Origin: Helicobacter winghamensis ATCC BAA-430
GTDB taxonomy: Bacteria; Campylobacterota; Campylobacteria; Campylobacterales; Helicobacteraceae
Assembly: GCF_028751035.1 (NCBI RefSeq)
Contig: NZ_CP063533.1
Location: 868,001 to 932,000 of the forward strand
DNA length: 64,000 bases
Direction of reading: 5' to 3'
The notes beneath the pieces are model-generated. The model saw only the letters and a program-made list of their open reading frames with translations, ran no database searches and was not told the origin of the DNA. This document shows positions 36,765 to 45,996 of the stretch, piece after piece (positions within the stretch are counted from its first letter, which is position 1; each line of letters starts with the position of its first letter). The position numbers and the translations under genes are program-made.

Positions 36765-37805
36765 TCACACAAAATAATACACAAGCAAGAATCCACCAAA
36801 AGTTAGAATCCAAAACAAAATAAACGCCAGTACAAATGCTCTTCCACCACATTCTAAAAACTTTTTAAAATCCACTTGAAGCCCTAAAGCACTCATTGCC
36901 ATAACTAGGAAAAAGCTAGATAAAAACCTAAATGTGCTAACAATACTTTCAGGTAAATTGATAAAAGAATGCAACAACACAACACCCAAAAACCAAAATG
37001 CAAACCAAGGAATATGAAGCTTTCTTTTCTCCCCTTCTTTGCTTTGTGTAAAAAGATAAGGCACGATTAATAGCACCGCAACAAGCAAAATTACGCGAAT
37101 CATTTTAACAATTAGTGCAATCTCTTGTGTTTGTGGTGAAATGCTTCCACCAGCACCCACAACATTTGCAAGCTCGTGAAGTGTTAGTCCAAGAAAATAA
37201 CCCATTTGCTCCTGTGAAAAAGGCGGAATCCCAAACGCATAAACTAAGGGATACAAAAACATTCCCAAAAGCCCAAAAAGAACCACTGTTCCTACGGCAA
37301 TCACGCCCTTATAAGGCTTGGATTTAATAGATGATTCTAGAGCCAAAACTGCTGCTGCTCCACAAATAGCACTCCCACCGCTTACTAAAATCGCAATCTC
37401 TCTATCAAGCTTTAAAAATTTCACACCAACAACATATCCAAGCATCAAAATTACCACTACAACAACAATGCTTAAAAGGATTCCATTTAAGCCCACAGAA
37501 GCGATACTCTCAAGAGTAACATTAAAACCAAAAAGAATAATTCCAAATCTTAAAAGTTTTTTCGCGCTAAAAACAACCGCCTTTTCACAACTGCTTTGCG
37601 CCACCCTAAACAAAGGTGTAGCTAAAATACCAAGAAGCACGCTTAAAATCAAAGGCGATAAATGCAAGCGTTGCACCACAGGCAATACACTCACATAATA
37701 ACTTGCAAGAGAAACCAGCAAAACAAGCACGAAGCCGTTAGTATAATCCTTATAAAATTGTTTTTGAAGCAAAGCATTTTTTATGTTTTGTGCATTTTCT
37801 CGCAT
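36765..37805 (-). CDS. YeiH/UPF0324 family membrane protein
   Basis: A 346-residue protein with about 10 hydrophobic segments, of the YeiH family (putative sulfate exporter superfamily by name, function unproven). Family features: HLSPLILSVLLGILATP, LRFGIILFGFNVTL, LVSGGSAICGAAAVLAL and LGLTLHELANVVGAGG. The H-E-x2-N in TM6 is conserved. It begins 50 nt from the metF-like gene and ends 9 nt before ftsW, which looks like chance adjacency. Confidence 0.8.
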   Translation of the reverse strand: MRENAQNIKNALLQKQFYKDYTNGFVLVLLVSLASYYVSVLPVVQRLHLSPLILSVLLGILATPLFRVAQSSCEKAVVFSAKKLLRFGIILFGFNVTLESIASVGLNGILLSIVVVVVILMLGYVVGVKFLKLDREIAILVSGGSAICGAAAVLALESSIKSKPYKGVIAVGTVVLFGLLGMFLYPLVYAFGIPPFSQEQMGYFLGLTLHELANVVGAGGSISPQTQEIALIVKMIRVILLVAVLLIVPYLFTQSKEGEKRKLHIPWFAFWFLGVVLLHSFINLPESIVSTFRFLSSFFLVMAMSALGLQVDFKKFLECGGRAFVLAFILFWILTFGGFLLVYYFV

Positions 37806-37867
37806 AATATAGCCTAAAAGATGGAATCTAAAAGCGCGAAGTATAGCAAAGTTTTTATAAAATTTTT

Positions 37868-38791
37868 CTAGGTTTTTAAAATCTGTGCAATAATTTCAGG
37901 TTTGTTTGCACTCATAAAGTGAAACTTTTGTTGCAAGGCACTTAAAGCCTTAAATAACTCTTTGCTTTTTTGCAATCCAACTTCTGCTTCCTTGCCATTT
38001 TTTTTAGCAATCTCCAGTGCTTTTAACCACTCTTGCGATACAAATACACCGGGTAATTTATAATGCAAAAATAACGCGGTTTTATAAGAAGCAATAGGAA
38101 AAAATCCAAACACAAGTGCGCAATTTGTTCTAAACTCTAAATTAATAGCATCACACCACTTTAAAAGCTCTTTAGCAATGCTTTCATCATAAATAGGCTG
38201 TGTGAAAATCGCTAAAGCTCCATTGCGGATTTTTTCGCGCATTTTTTTATAAAGACTTTCTTTATTTTTTGCATAAGAATTTAGCACACAAAAGGGATAA
38301 ATTCTTTTAGGAATCCCTTGTAAATTCTCTCCATTAATATCTTTATTAAGATTTAATGCATCGATAATCTTTAATAAAAGTGCGCTATTTCCTTCAAATA
38401 CACCTTTTGCTTGGGGTTGATTACCTAGCCTTAAAGGATCCCCCGTTAAGGCTAACACAAGACGCAAATCAAGGCTATTCATACCGATTAACTCACTTTG
38501 AAGCGCAAGTGTGTTTTTATCGCGCATAGAAATTGTAGCGATACTTGGAATCTTAAAAGTGTTTTGTAGCTTCAAACTTGCCAAAATAGGGCTATGTTTT
38601 AATTTTCCCAAAGGAGAATCTGTGCAAATAAATGCGTCTAATTCTTGTAAAAAGGATTGATTTTTAAGCCCACAAAATAACTTCTCTAAACAAAAACTAG
38701 CAGGGGCTGAAAACTCATAAGTGTAGCACTTCTTACCTTTTTGGAGTTTATCAATAAAGGATTCTATCTTATTACTCTCAAAACCTGGCAT
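37868..38791 (-). CDS. MetF-like protein (methylenetetrahydrofolate reductase superfamily), divergent
   Basis: A 307-residue protein with the TIM-barrel pattern of MetF: a start YTYEFSAPAS in place of the usual FEFFPP, then DLRLVLALTGDPLRLG (FAD-binding region), RNGALAIFTQPIYD and LVFGFFPIASYKTALF. The early Glu (about residue 26) and the TGDP motif are kept, so reductase activity is possible, but overall similarity is weak. A true MetF would supply methyl groups to methionine synthase. Neighbours (yeiH-like, dapE) give no help. It may be a paralogue with another folate or flavin role. Confidence 0.58.
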   Translation of the reverse strand: MPGFESNKIESFIDKLQKGKKCYTYEFSAPASFCLEKLFCGLKNQSFLQELDAFICTDSPLGKLKHSPILASLKLQNTFKIPSIATISMRDKNTLALQSELIGMNSLDLRLVLALTGDPLRLGNQPQAKGVFEGNSALLLKIIDALNLNKDINGENLQGIPKRIYPFCVLNSYAKNKESLYKKMREKIRNGALAIFTQPIYDESIAKELLKWCDAINLEFRTNCALVFGFFPIASYKTALFLHYKLPGVFVSQEWLKALEIAKKNGKEAEVGLQKSKELFKALSALQQKFHFMSANKPEIIAQILKT

Positions 38792-38869
38792 AAAATGGAC
38801 TCTCTAAAATAATGGATTAAAAACAAGGATTGTAACAAAAAATTCTAAATACAAGTTGAATTTTAACTT

Positions 38870-40006
38870 TTAAAATCTCCGCAACAATTCCAAGAAACAC
38901 TTTTGCAGGGCTTCCACTTCGCTAATTTTTACTCTTTCATTAAGTGAGTGGATTCTATCATTGCACACACCACACTCTACAACACTTACTCCAAATTCCG
39001 CAAGATAGCGCGCATCACTTGTGCCTCCACTTGTGCTTAAAAGTGGCGTAAAACCATTTTGAAATTCCAACGCTTCTACCATTTTTTGAACAATTTTATT
39101 CTTTGTATCTGTCAAAAAGGACTTAGAACTTTGTTTTAACTCCAAAGAATGTGGAATCGTTTTTAAAAGATTTTCTAAATACGCTTGCAAATTATCTAAA
39201 CTTGTAGCTGTGGAGTTGCGCACATTAAACATTATCTTTAAATCATTTGGCGTTACATTAACAACTTCCATTCCACCGCGTATATCAGTAATCACAATCT
39301 TGCTAGGCTCAAATTCCGCATTTCCTTTATCTAAATCAAATCCTGCAATCTTACTTAATACAGGAGCGATTAACTCTACTGGATTAATACATTTACTAGG
39401 ATATGCCGCGTGTCCTTGCTTGCCTTGTATGATTAATTTACCATTAATGGAGCCACGCCTACCAACTTTTATCATATCGCCAAATTTTTCCACACAAGTA
39501 GGCTCTGCAACAACTGCAAAATCAGGCAATAAATTAAGCTTTTGAAGCTCACTTAATGCGTGCTTTGTGCCAAAAATCGCCTCGCCTTCCTCATCGCTTG
39601 TTAAAAGCACAGACAAGATCCCATTAAAACTATTGTTGGAATCCAAAAATTCCCTTAATGCACACACAAACGCCGCTACTCCGCTCTTCATATCTTGCGT
39701 CCCACGCCCATAAAGGAATCCATCTTTCTCTAGTGGCGCAAAAGGCTCACTCTCCCAACCCTCTCCAGGTGGCACCACATCAATGTGTCCTGCAAAGCAT
39801 AAATGTGCGGATTTTGTAATTTTAGATTCCATATTTTCACATTCTCTAAAATCCTTATACAAAAATACATTTTTCACGCCATTTTTGTGAAACTCTAGCG
39901 CCTTAAATTCTGGCAAAATCCCACAAATAAACCTATAAATCCCGCATTCTTGCGGTGTTATACTAGGATAAGCAACAAGTTGTTTTAAAACTTCTAGGGT
40001 TTGCAT
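38870..40006 (-). CDS. dapE: Succinyl-diaminopimelate desuccinylase
   Basis: A 378-residue M20 family zinc hydrolase that makes LL-diaminopimelate for peptidoglycan and lysine. Zinc ligands and catalytic residues lie in [25 protein letters not shown] and [30 protein letters not shown] and a final [10 protein letters not shown] are typical. The frame is open to 40051, but ATG 40006 has AAAGGA in front and begins like DapE ([16 protein letters not shown]). The stop of cmoA is 2 nt upstream. Confidence 0.92.
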   Translation of the reverse strand: MQTLEVLKQLVAYPSITPQECGIYRFICGILPEFKALEFHKNGVKNVFLYKDFRECENMESKITKSAHLCFAGHIDVVPPGEGWESEPFAPLEKDGFLYGRGTQDMKSGVAAFVCALREFLDSNNSFNGILSVLLTSDEEGEAIFGTKHALSELQKLNLLPDFAVVAEPTCVEKFGDMIKVGRRGSINGKLIIQGKQGHAAYPSKCINPVELIAPVLSKIAGFDLDKGNAEFEPSKIVITDIRGGMEVVNVTPNDLKIMFNVRNSTATSLDNLQAYLENLLKTIPHSLELKQSSKSFLTDTKNKIVQKMVEALEFQNGFTPLLSTSGGTSDARYLAEFGVSVVECGVCNDRIHSLNERVKISEVEALQKCFLELLRRF

Positions 40007-40008
40007 TT

Positions 40009-40716
40009 TTATTCCTTTATTGCAATTAAAGTTGTGAAATTTACCCAGCAAAAAAGCGTTTGAATATGGCTAAACCCAGCATTTTTAAGCATTGTTTTAT
40101 TCTCATTTTCACTATAAGGGATTAGCACATTTTCTAAAGCTTCACGCTTTTTGCTAATCTCAAACTCACTATATCCCCGCTTTTTCTTACTTTCTAAATA
40201 ATATTGAATCATCTTAAAATCTAGAGTTTTATTCTCACAAATCACCTTTTCAGAGCAAATAAACACACCACCTGTATTGAGTGCATTAAAAATCTTTTGC
40301 ACAAGCCTTTCTCTCTCTAAAGGACGGATAAATTGCAAAGTGTAATTTGCCACAATCACATCACATTTAGGAAAATTCTCTTGCAAAATATCCCCACAAA
40401 TTAAATTTGCCTTAATGCCATAGGTGTCCAACTTTTTTTGCGCGAACTCTAGCATACTTACCGAATTATCTATGCCATAAAGCCTTAAAGGAATCTTAGC
40501 CTTAGAAGCAATTTCTAAAAGCATAGCCCCCGTAGAAGTCCCAAGATCTAAAATTACGGAATCCTTTTTTGCATACTCTAGCGCAAAATCCGCACTTAAA
40601 GCTAAAACTTCTTTATAAAAAGGGATAGAGCGACATAACATATCATCAAAAACCCCTGCCACATTTGCGTCAAACTCAAATTGCTTTTGTGGAGCTTGTG
40701 TAAAAACTTTATCCAT
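40009..40716 (-). CDS. cmoA: Carboxy-SAM synthase CmoA
   Basis: A 235-residue SAM-dependent enzyme that makes carboxy-SAM from SAM and prephenate, for 5-oxyacetyluridine at the wobble position of tRNA. Motifs: [48 protein letters not shown] and [16 protein letters not shown]. Length is normal. CmoB is not in the window. It lies between dapE and ribF, nearly without spacing. Confidence 0.9.
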   Translation of the reverse strand: MDKVFTQAPQKQFEFDANVAGVFDDMLCRSIPFYKEVLALSADFALEYAKKDSVILDLGTSTGAMLLEIASKAKIPLRLYGIDNSVSMLEFAQKKLDTYGIKANLICGDILQENFPKCDVIVANYTLQFIRPLERERLVQKIFNALNTGGVFICSEKVICENKTLDFKMIQYYLESKKKRGYSEFEISKKREALENVLIPYSENENKTMLKNAGFSHIQTLFCWVNFTTLIAIKE

Positions 40717-40717
40717 T

Positions 40718-41584
40718 TTATTTAACCTTTAAGATTTTATAAGCTTCATTAATATCGCAACTAATTTGCTTTTTTAGGGATTCTAAATTATCAAATTTAC
40801 GATTGTTTCTAATTTTTTTAGCAAAATAAAACCCAGCTTCACTCTCTTTAACTTCCACTTCAATGCCCAACAAATGCCCTTCAATAGAAAAAGACTTATC
40901 TGTGCTTAAGCGATTTCCAATAAAAATCACAGCAGGATATTTTTTGGATTCTAACTTTTGTTCACCTAGCTGAATAAACCCTGCATACACGCCCTCTTGT
41001 GGAAGTAAAAAACCATCATTTTGTAGATTAATCGTTGCATACAGCTCCCTTTTACCAAGCCCTTGCCCCTTAATAATCTCCCCTCTAATCTCATACAAAC
41101 GCCCTAAAAACTTACTTGCTTGTTTCACATTGCCATTTAACAAAAGTTCTTTGATTAATCCACTATGCACAGAAAGTTTCTTGCAAAGCACTTCATTGAC
41201 CACCACAACTTCACCCTTAAAACTCTGTAACAAATCAAAAGGATAATAAAACCTATCCTTCCCAAACCTAAAATCATACCCCACAACAATGCGTCTTAAA
41301 TTTGGCAATACACTTTGTAAAAATGCTACAAATTCCTTATCACTCTTATTGCGGATAATATCTAGCGCAATGTAAAACATCGGGTATTTCGCATAAAAAG
41401 AGCGATATTTTTTAGGTAATAATACACCATTTTCTTGCTCAATACACAAAATTGCACCATTTTCATCAAGCTCTTTAAATAATGCTTGATGTCCCAAATG
41501 TAAGCCATCAAACTTCCCTAATGCAAGACTTGTGATATTCTTTGCAAATTTAGAGTTTTTGACAAGCGATAAAAAACTCTGCAT
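40718..41584 (-). CDS. ribF: Bifunctional riboflavin kinase / FAD synthetase
   Basis: A 288-residue protein that turns riboflavin into FMN and FAD. The N-terminal adenylyltransferase has LALGKFDGLHLGHQALF (HxGH) and VVGYDFRFGK. The C-terminal kinase part (about 175-285) has GQGLGKRELYATIN and a final KIRNNRKFDNLESLKKQI. The 5' end overlaps the tlyA 3' end by 35 nt. It is slightly short compared with the E. coli enzyme (313), as usual in Helicobacter. Confidence 0.9.
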   Translation of the reverse strand: MQSFLSLVKNSKFAKNITSLALGKFDGLHLGHQALFKELDENGAILCIEQENGVLLPKKYRSFYAKYPMFYIALDIIRNKSDKEFVAFLQSVLPNLRRIVVGYDFRFGKDRFYYPFDLLQSFKGEVVVVNEVLCKKLSVHSGLIKELLLNGNVKQASKFLGRLYEIRGEIIKGQGLGKRELYATINLQNDGFLLPQEGVYAGFIQLGEQKLESKKYPAVIFIGNRLSTDKSFSIEGHLLGIEVEVKESEAGFYFAKKIRNNRKFDNLESLKKQISCDINEAYKILKVK

Positions 41585-42293
41585 TCCCTTCCTTTCCTTT
41601 GATTTGTGATTCCATAGTTTTTAAAACCTTAAATCCACTTTTTTCTAACAACTCTAACATATTTTCTAATGCTTTTTGAATTGCTATTACATCTTGCACA
41701 ACTCCCTTTTTGTTACGCTTAACTCCCATTCCTACTTCAAATTGTGGCTTAAAGAGCAAAATCACCTTATCCCTTGATAATGTGATTATGGAATCTAAAA
41801 TTTCTTTTAAAGCAATAAAAGATACATCACACACCACAATTTCAAATTCCCCCTTATACTTTGTGGCAAACTCCCTAATATCTGTCTTTTCATAGCTTTT
41901 TACGCGTGGATTTTCTTTTAAGCTATAATGTAGCTGATTGCTTCCAACATCTACACAAACTACAGATTCCACACCATTTTCTAAAAGAACCTCACAAAAT
42001 CCACCTGTGCTTGCACCTATATCTAACGCGCTTTTTCCTTGAAAATCAAAGATAGGATTTGCTTTTAAAAAGCAATCTAGCTTCTCTCCAGCGCGACTAA
42101 CAAAAATTTTAGATTCCAACTTTGTGATTTTATCTTTTAATCCTAATACATAAGCACTTTTCGCACAAGGGATTCCATTAACGCACACTTTGCCCTTTTT
42201 GATTAGCGCGTGTGCTTGATTGCGAGAAGATGCGATTCTAAGCTTCACACAAGCCACATCTAAGCGCAAATTTACAATTTCTACACTTTGCAT
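41550..42293 (-). CDS. tlyA: TlyA-family rRNA 2'-O-methyltransferase
   Basis: A 247-residue protein. The N-terminal S4 RNA-binding domain (about 1-60) has LRLDVACVKLRIASSRNQAHALIKKG-type spacing, and the FtsJ-like methyltransferase domain has SALDIGASTGGFCEVLLENG, VVCVDVGSNQLH and LFKPQFEVG. TlyA 2'-O-methylates 16S and 23S rRNA and so sensitises to capreomycin; in H. pylori it has also been called a hemolysin. The start shares one base with the upstream lipoprotein stop. Confidence 0.9.
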   Translation of the reverse strand: MQSVEIVNLRLDVACVKLRIASSRNQAHALIKKGKVCVNGIPCAKSAYVLGLKDKITKLESKIFVSRAGEKLDCFLKANPIFDFQGKSALDIGASTGGFCEVLLENGVESVVCVDVGSNQLHYSLKENPRVKSYEKTDIREFATKYKGEFEIVVCDVSFIALKEILDSIITLSRDKVILLFKPQFEVGMGVKRNKKGVVQDVIAIQKALENMLELLEKSGFKVLKTMESQIKGKEGNAEFFIACQKL

Positions 42294-42826
42294 TAACGCC
42301 TATCCTTTAAATCTTCCTTCTTTAAAGGTTTAAAGCCAAAGTTTAGATAATTCTCTCCAAATTCCTTGTGGCGCATAAGGAGTTGTAAGGAATTTTGCGT
42401 GCGTTTATCTTGTGGCATAAACTCTACTAAATAATACTCCCCCCAAGGTGTTGCACTCTTGTGCATTAAGCCTTCTAATTGCCCTTTTTGAAGTGGCGTA
42501 ATTTTTATGGGAGTTTCACCATTGTTAAGTGTCAAATGGAATCCATTTTCAAAAAATCCTTTAGGATTTTCCACTCCGTGCTGAAAACTCTGATAAACAT
42601 CTATAAAAAACACTTCGCCTTTTTCTTGTGGATATTTTTCTTTATTAAAAGTATTCAAATGTGTAGCAATTAACACCACTTGCACCCTCTCTTTTGTGAT
42701 TAATTCCGCTTTTCTTGTTGCTTGAATATAGGCTTCTTCAAGCTTTTGTGGAACAACCACAGACTTAACACTCTCACAACCTAAAAATACTATTAAAATA
42801 ACACTAAAAATGATTTCCTTAAACAT
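42293..42826 (-). CDS. Conserved lipoprotein of unknown function
   Basis: A 177-residue protein with a lipoprotein signal peptide: a short charged start (MFK), a hydrophobic core and the lipobox V-F-L-G-C with Cys at about residue 17. The mature part is about 160 residues, mixed alpha/beta by appearance, with no motif I recognise (HLNTFNKEKYP, FHLTLNNGETPIKITPL, WGEYYLVEFMPQDKR). It sits directly after ugd and overlaps tlyA by 1 nt. An envelope role is inferred only from the signal peptide. Confidence 0.8.
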   Translation of the reverse strand: MFKEIIFSVILIVFLGCESVKSVVVPQKLEEAYIQATRKAELITKERVQVVLIATHLNTFNKEKYPQEKGEVFFIDVYQSFQHGVENPKGFFENGFHLTLNNGETPIKITPLQKGQLEGLMHKSATPWGEYYLVEFMPQDKRTQNSLQLLMRHKEFGENYLNFGFKPLKKEDLKDRR

Positions 42827-44149
42827 CTAAACTCCAATTTGATAATAAATAAACCCAAGCTCTTTTAAGCGTTTTGCATTATACTGATTGCGTCCATCAA
42901 AAATAATTGCTTCCTTTAGTCGCTCTTTAATCTCTAGAAAATCTGGGCTTCTAAACTCTTTCCACTCTGTTACTAAAACCATTGCATCACAGGCATTTAA
43001 TGCATCATATTTATTGCTTGCATACATAATATTTTGGATTCCTTTAAAATAAAATCCTTTTGCCTCTTCCATTGCCCTTGGATCATATACACTAACTTCC
43101 GCTTCACGCTTTAAAAGCTCTTCAATTAAAACAAGTGAAGTGGCTTCACGCATATCATCTGTCCCGGGCTTAAAACTAAGCCCCCAAATTCCAATGCGTC
43201 TGCCTTTCAAACTCTCACCAAAATGCTCAATAATCTTCTCACCCAATACCCTTTTTTGCTTCTCATTAACTTGCGCTGTGGCTTGTAACATTCTAGCTTC
43301 TACACCATTTTCTTGAGCAATTTTCTCTAAAGCTTTCACATCTTTTGGAAAGCAACTTCCCCCATATCCACAACCCGGATAAATAAAGCTATATCCAATA
43401 CGCTTATCACTCCCAATTCCAATTCTTACTTGATTCACATCAGCTCCTACAACTTCGCAAATCCTTGCAATCTCATTAATAAAACTAATCTTTGTTGCAA
43501 GCATCGCATTTGCTGCATATTTTGTCATCTCAGCACTTTTAATATCCATCACAATTAGCCTATCATAACTCCGTAAAAATGGCGCATACACTTCCTTTAA
43601 AATCTCTTTTGCCCACTCTTCTTCTATACCAATTACCACCCTATCAGGTCTTAGAAAATCATTAATTGCATCACCTTCTTTTAAAAACTCAGGATTGCTA
43701 GCCACACTAAAAGGAATGCTAACATCACGCTTTTTTAATTCTTCTTTGATTGCTTCCTTAACCTTTTGTGCTGTGCCAACTGGAACTGTGGATTTATCTA
43801 CAATTAGCATTTTAGATTCCATTGTTTTGCCAATCTCTCGTGCTACTTCTAAAACATATTGTAAATCCGCACTTCCATCTTCTCCCATAGGTGTGCCAAC
43901 GGCGATAAAAGCCACTTCTACTTTCTGTAAAGATTCTTTTAAGGAAGTGGTAAAACTCAAATTTCCCTGCTCCTTGTTTCTTTTCACAAGCTCTTGTAAT
44001 CCTGGCTCAAAAATAGGAATCTCTCCAGCATTTAAACGCGCAATTTTGGATTCCACAATATCCACACAAATTACATTATTCCCCATATCCGCAAAACATG
44101 CACCACTAACCAACCCAACATAACCCGTCCCAATAATCACTATATTCAT
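42827..44149 (-). CDS. ugd: UDP-glucose 6-dehydrogenase
   Basis: A 440-residue NAD-dependent enzyme that oxidises UDP-glucose to UDP-glucuronate for surface polysaccharides. The NAD site is IIGTGYVGLVSGACFADMG. The catalytic Cys lies in YPGCGYGGSCFPKDV. GTPMGEDGSADL, LIVDKSTVPVGTA and KPGTDDMREATS are conserved. UDP-N-acetyl sugar dehydrogenases are a possible alternative, but the motifs and length fit the UDP-glucose enzyme. No glycosyltransferases lie next to it. Confidence 0.92.
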   Translation of the reverse strand: MNIVIIGTGYVGLVSGACFADMGNNVICVDIVESKIARLNAGEIPIFEPGLQELVKRNKEQGNLSFTTSLKESLQKVEVAFIAVGTPMGEDGSADLQYVLEVAREIGKTMESKMLIVDKSTVPVGTAQKVKEAIKEELKKRDVSIPFSVASNPEFLKEGDAINDFLRPDRVVIGIEEEWAKEILKEVYAPFLRSYDRLIVMDIKSAEMTKYAANAMLATKISFINEIARICEVVGADVNQVRIGIGSDKRIGYSFIYPGCGYGGSCFPKDVKALEKIAQENGVEARMLQATAQVNEKQKRVLGEKIIEHFGESLKGRRIGIWGLSFKPGTDDMREATSLVLIEELLKREAEVSVYDPRAMEEAKGFYFKGIQNIMYASNKYDALNACDAMVLVTEWKEFRSPDFLEIKERLKEAIIFDGRNQYNAKRLKELGFIYYQIGV

Positions 44150-44225
44150 TAAACTAAGCCTAAAATTTTTCGCAATTCTAGCATATTATTAAAAGAATAA
44201 AAGGCAAAGCAAAGCAAAATCAAAA

Positions 44226-44231
44226 TATAAT
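44226..44231 (+). promoter_or_regulatory. -10 element for pyrB
   Basis: TATAAT, 27 nt before the pyrB ATG, followed by GCTACC. No clear -35 box. It lies in the divergent ugd-pyrB spacer. Confidence 0.5.
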
Positions 44232-44258
44232 GCTACCATTTGTAATTTAAGGTTCAAA

Positions 44259-45182
44259 ATGGCTAGGCATTTACTAGAAACTAAGGATTTCAGCAAAGAA
44301 GAGGTAGAAGGGATTTTAGATTTAGCCCAAAGTTATTTGGATTCCAAAAATGCGCTAAATAGTAAAAACGCGCTTTTAGGACATATTGTTATTACAATCT
44401 TTTTTGAAAACTCCACACGCACACTCTCAAGCTTTGAAGTTGCAACAAAACGCTTAGGCGGAAGTGTTGTTCGCCTAGATGTTTCAAAAAGCTCCACAAC
44501 CAAGGGGGAAACCCTATTTGACACTGCAGCTAACCTTAATGCAATGCAACCAAGTGCAATTGTTGTAAGACACAAAAATTCTGGCGTGCCTAATATTCTT
44601 GCTAAATATGTAACTTGCTCTATCATAAATGGTGGCGATGGTGCGCACGCTCACCCCACACAAGCACTTTTAGACCTTTTGACTTTGCGCAAGCATTTAG
44701 GTAACTTAGAAGGCAAAAAAATCGCTATTGTAGGCGATATTCGCAACTCACGCGTGGCAAATAGCAATATTGAACTTCTAGGGCGTTTTGGAATGGAGGT
44801 AATTTTAGTAGGACCGCCACATTTTATTCCTAAAACCAAACTCCGCCATTGTATTTCCTTAAAAGAAGTGATTGACTCTGTTGATGCTGTGATGAGCTTA
44901 CGCACACAAACAGAACGCCACGATTACCCTATTTATTCAAGCTTAAAGGATTATGCAAGCGATTATTGTATTACAAGAGAACTTTTTGGGGAGAGAAATA
45001 TTATCTTACTCCACCCCGGACCTGTGCATCGCAATATTGACATTAGCGATTCTATGTTACAAGATCCGCGCTGTAAGGTTTTAGAGCAAGTTACACACGG
45101 CGTTGCTATAAGAATGGCAGTTTTAGAAACGCTCATCACTCATAGCAAAAATAAGATTCCAAAAAATTTCCCTTATTTTTAA
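44259..45182 (+). CDS. pyrB: Aspartate carbamoyltransferase, catalytic subunit
   Basis: A 307-residue enzyme for the first committed step of pyrimidine synthesis. The carbamoyl phosphate loop is [15 protein letters not shown], with the second subunit lysine region [34 protein letters not shown] and [13 protein letters not shown] follow. No regulatory PyrI gene is present. It opens a plus-strand stretch with a LysE-family gene 15 nt downstream. Confidence 0.94.
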   Translation: MARHLLETKDFSKEEVEGILDLAQSYLDSKNALNSKNALLGHIVITIFFENSTRTLSSFEVATKRLGGSVVRLDVSKSSTTKGETLFDTAANLNAMQPSAIVVRHKNSGVPNILAKYVTCSIINGGDGAHAHPTQALLDLLTLRKHLGNLEGKKIAIVGDIRNSRVANSNIELLGRFGMEVILVGPPHFIPKTKLRHCISLKEVIDSVDAVMSLRTQTERHDYPIYSSLKDYASDYCITRELFGERNIILLHPGPVHRNIDISDSMLQDPRCKVLEQVTHGVAIRMAVLETLITHSKNKIPKNFPYF

Positions 45183-45197
45183 AAATTTCAACAAACA

Positions 45198-45848
45198 ATG
45201 GAAAATACGCTAATTTTTGAACTTTTTACGCTTTTTTGTGTTGGATTTATCGGTGCTTTAACACCCGGACCTGATATTTTATTCACCCTTAGAAACACAC
45301 TAAATTATGGAGCAAAAGCAGGATTTTTAGGCTTATTTGGAATCTTTTTAGGCTGGATTACTTTTTTAAGCCTTGTGTATTTTGGGCTTACACATTTACT
45401 AAATGGAGTGCTTATACAAGGGATTTTAAACGCAATAGGTGGAATCTATTTGTGCTATATTGCTTATTTGCTTCTTAAATCAAAGCCTGTAAAATCAAAT
45501 CTTATGCAAGATTCCAAAATCCCCCTAGCACAACCTGTGCAAACGATTCAATCCCTTTATAGTCTAATTTTTAAAGGATATTTGTTAAATCTCTCAAATC
45601 CTAAGGCAATTTTGTTTTTTGGGCTAATCATCACACCTTTTACGCAATATCATCTAACTTTAAGCTTGGCTATTTTACTCTTAAGTCTCTTAAGTGCCTT
45701 TATACTAGCGATTTTACTAGCAGTGTTTTTTAGAAAATTTGTTAAAGATTCTTTGTTTGATAGAATTGATAAAATTTGTGGAATCATCTTTTTAGGCTTT
45801 GCGTTTTTTCTATTTTTAACAAGCTATCGCAATTTTATAAACTTCTAA
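45198..45848 (+). CDS. LysE/RhtB family exporter
   Basis: A 216-residue membrane protein with five to six hydrophobic segments and the LysE signature GALTPGPDILFTLRNTLNYGAKAGFLGLFG near the N-terminus. The later NLSNPKAILFFGLI is also typical. The family exports amino acids or related compounds; the substrate here is unknown. It starts 15 nt after pyrB and is probably co-transcribed with it. Confidence 0.85.
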   Translation: MENTLIFELFTLFCVGFIGALTPGPDILFTLRNTLNYGAKAGFLGLFGIFLGWITFLSLVYFGLTHLLNGVLIQGILNAIGGIYLCYIAYLLLKSKPVKSNLMQDSKIPLAQPVQTIQSLYSLIFKGYLLNLSNPKAILFFGLIITPFTQYHLTLSLAILLLSLLSAFILAILLAVFFRKFVKDSLFDRIDKICGIIFLGFAFFLFLTSYRNFINF

Positions 45849-45865
45849 GAAAATTGCATAAAATC

Positions 45866-45894
45866 TTGACAATACAAAGCTTTTAGATTAAAAT
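45866..45894 (+). promoter_or_regulatory. Housekeeping promoter of rho
   Basis: TTGACA (45866-45871) and TAAAAT (45889-45894) are separated by exactly 17 nt, a near-consensus sigma-70-type promoter. This is unusual for Helicobacter, where -35 boxes are mostly poor. Transcription would begin near 45901, leaving a leader of about 95 nt before rho. Confidence 0.7.
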
Positions 45895-45940
45895 TCCGCT
45901 ACTTCATTACAAAATGATTGACTTGCTAAACCCTACAAAG

Positions 45941-45970
45941 TTTCTTGCATATTTAAGCTTTTGCAAGAAA
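45941..45970 (+). promoter_or_regulatory. Hairpin in the rho leader
   Basis: The arms TTTCTTGCA and TGCAAGAAA are perfectly complementary (9 bp) with a 12-nt loop. It lies between the rho promoter and the start codon, 26 nt upstream of the ATG. E. coli rho is controlled by termination in its own leader; a similar feedback is possible here but not shown. Confidence 0.5.
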
Positions 45971-45996
45971 TCTTTAAATCTCTCTTAAGGTGAAAA

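Noticed and set aside
43695-44123. 142-codon plus-strand frame opposite ugd
   Set aside because: Antisense shadow; ugd is full length with all motifs.
42827-44149. ugd as part of a horizontally acquired capsule locus
   Set aside because: No glycosyltransferase, transport or mobility genes nearby, and base composition looks like its neighbours.
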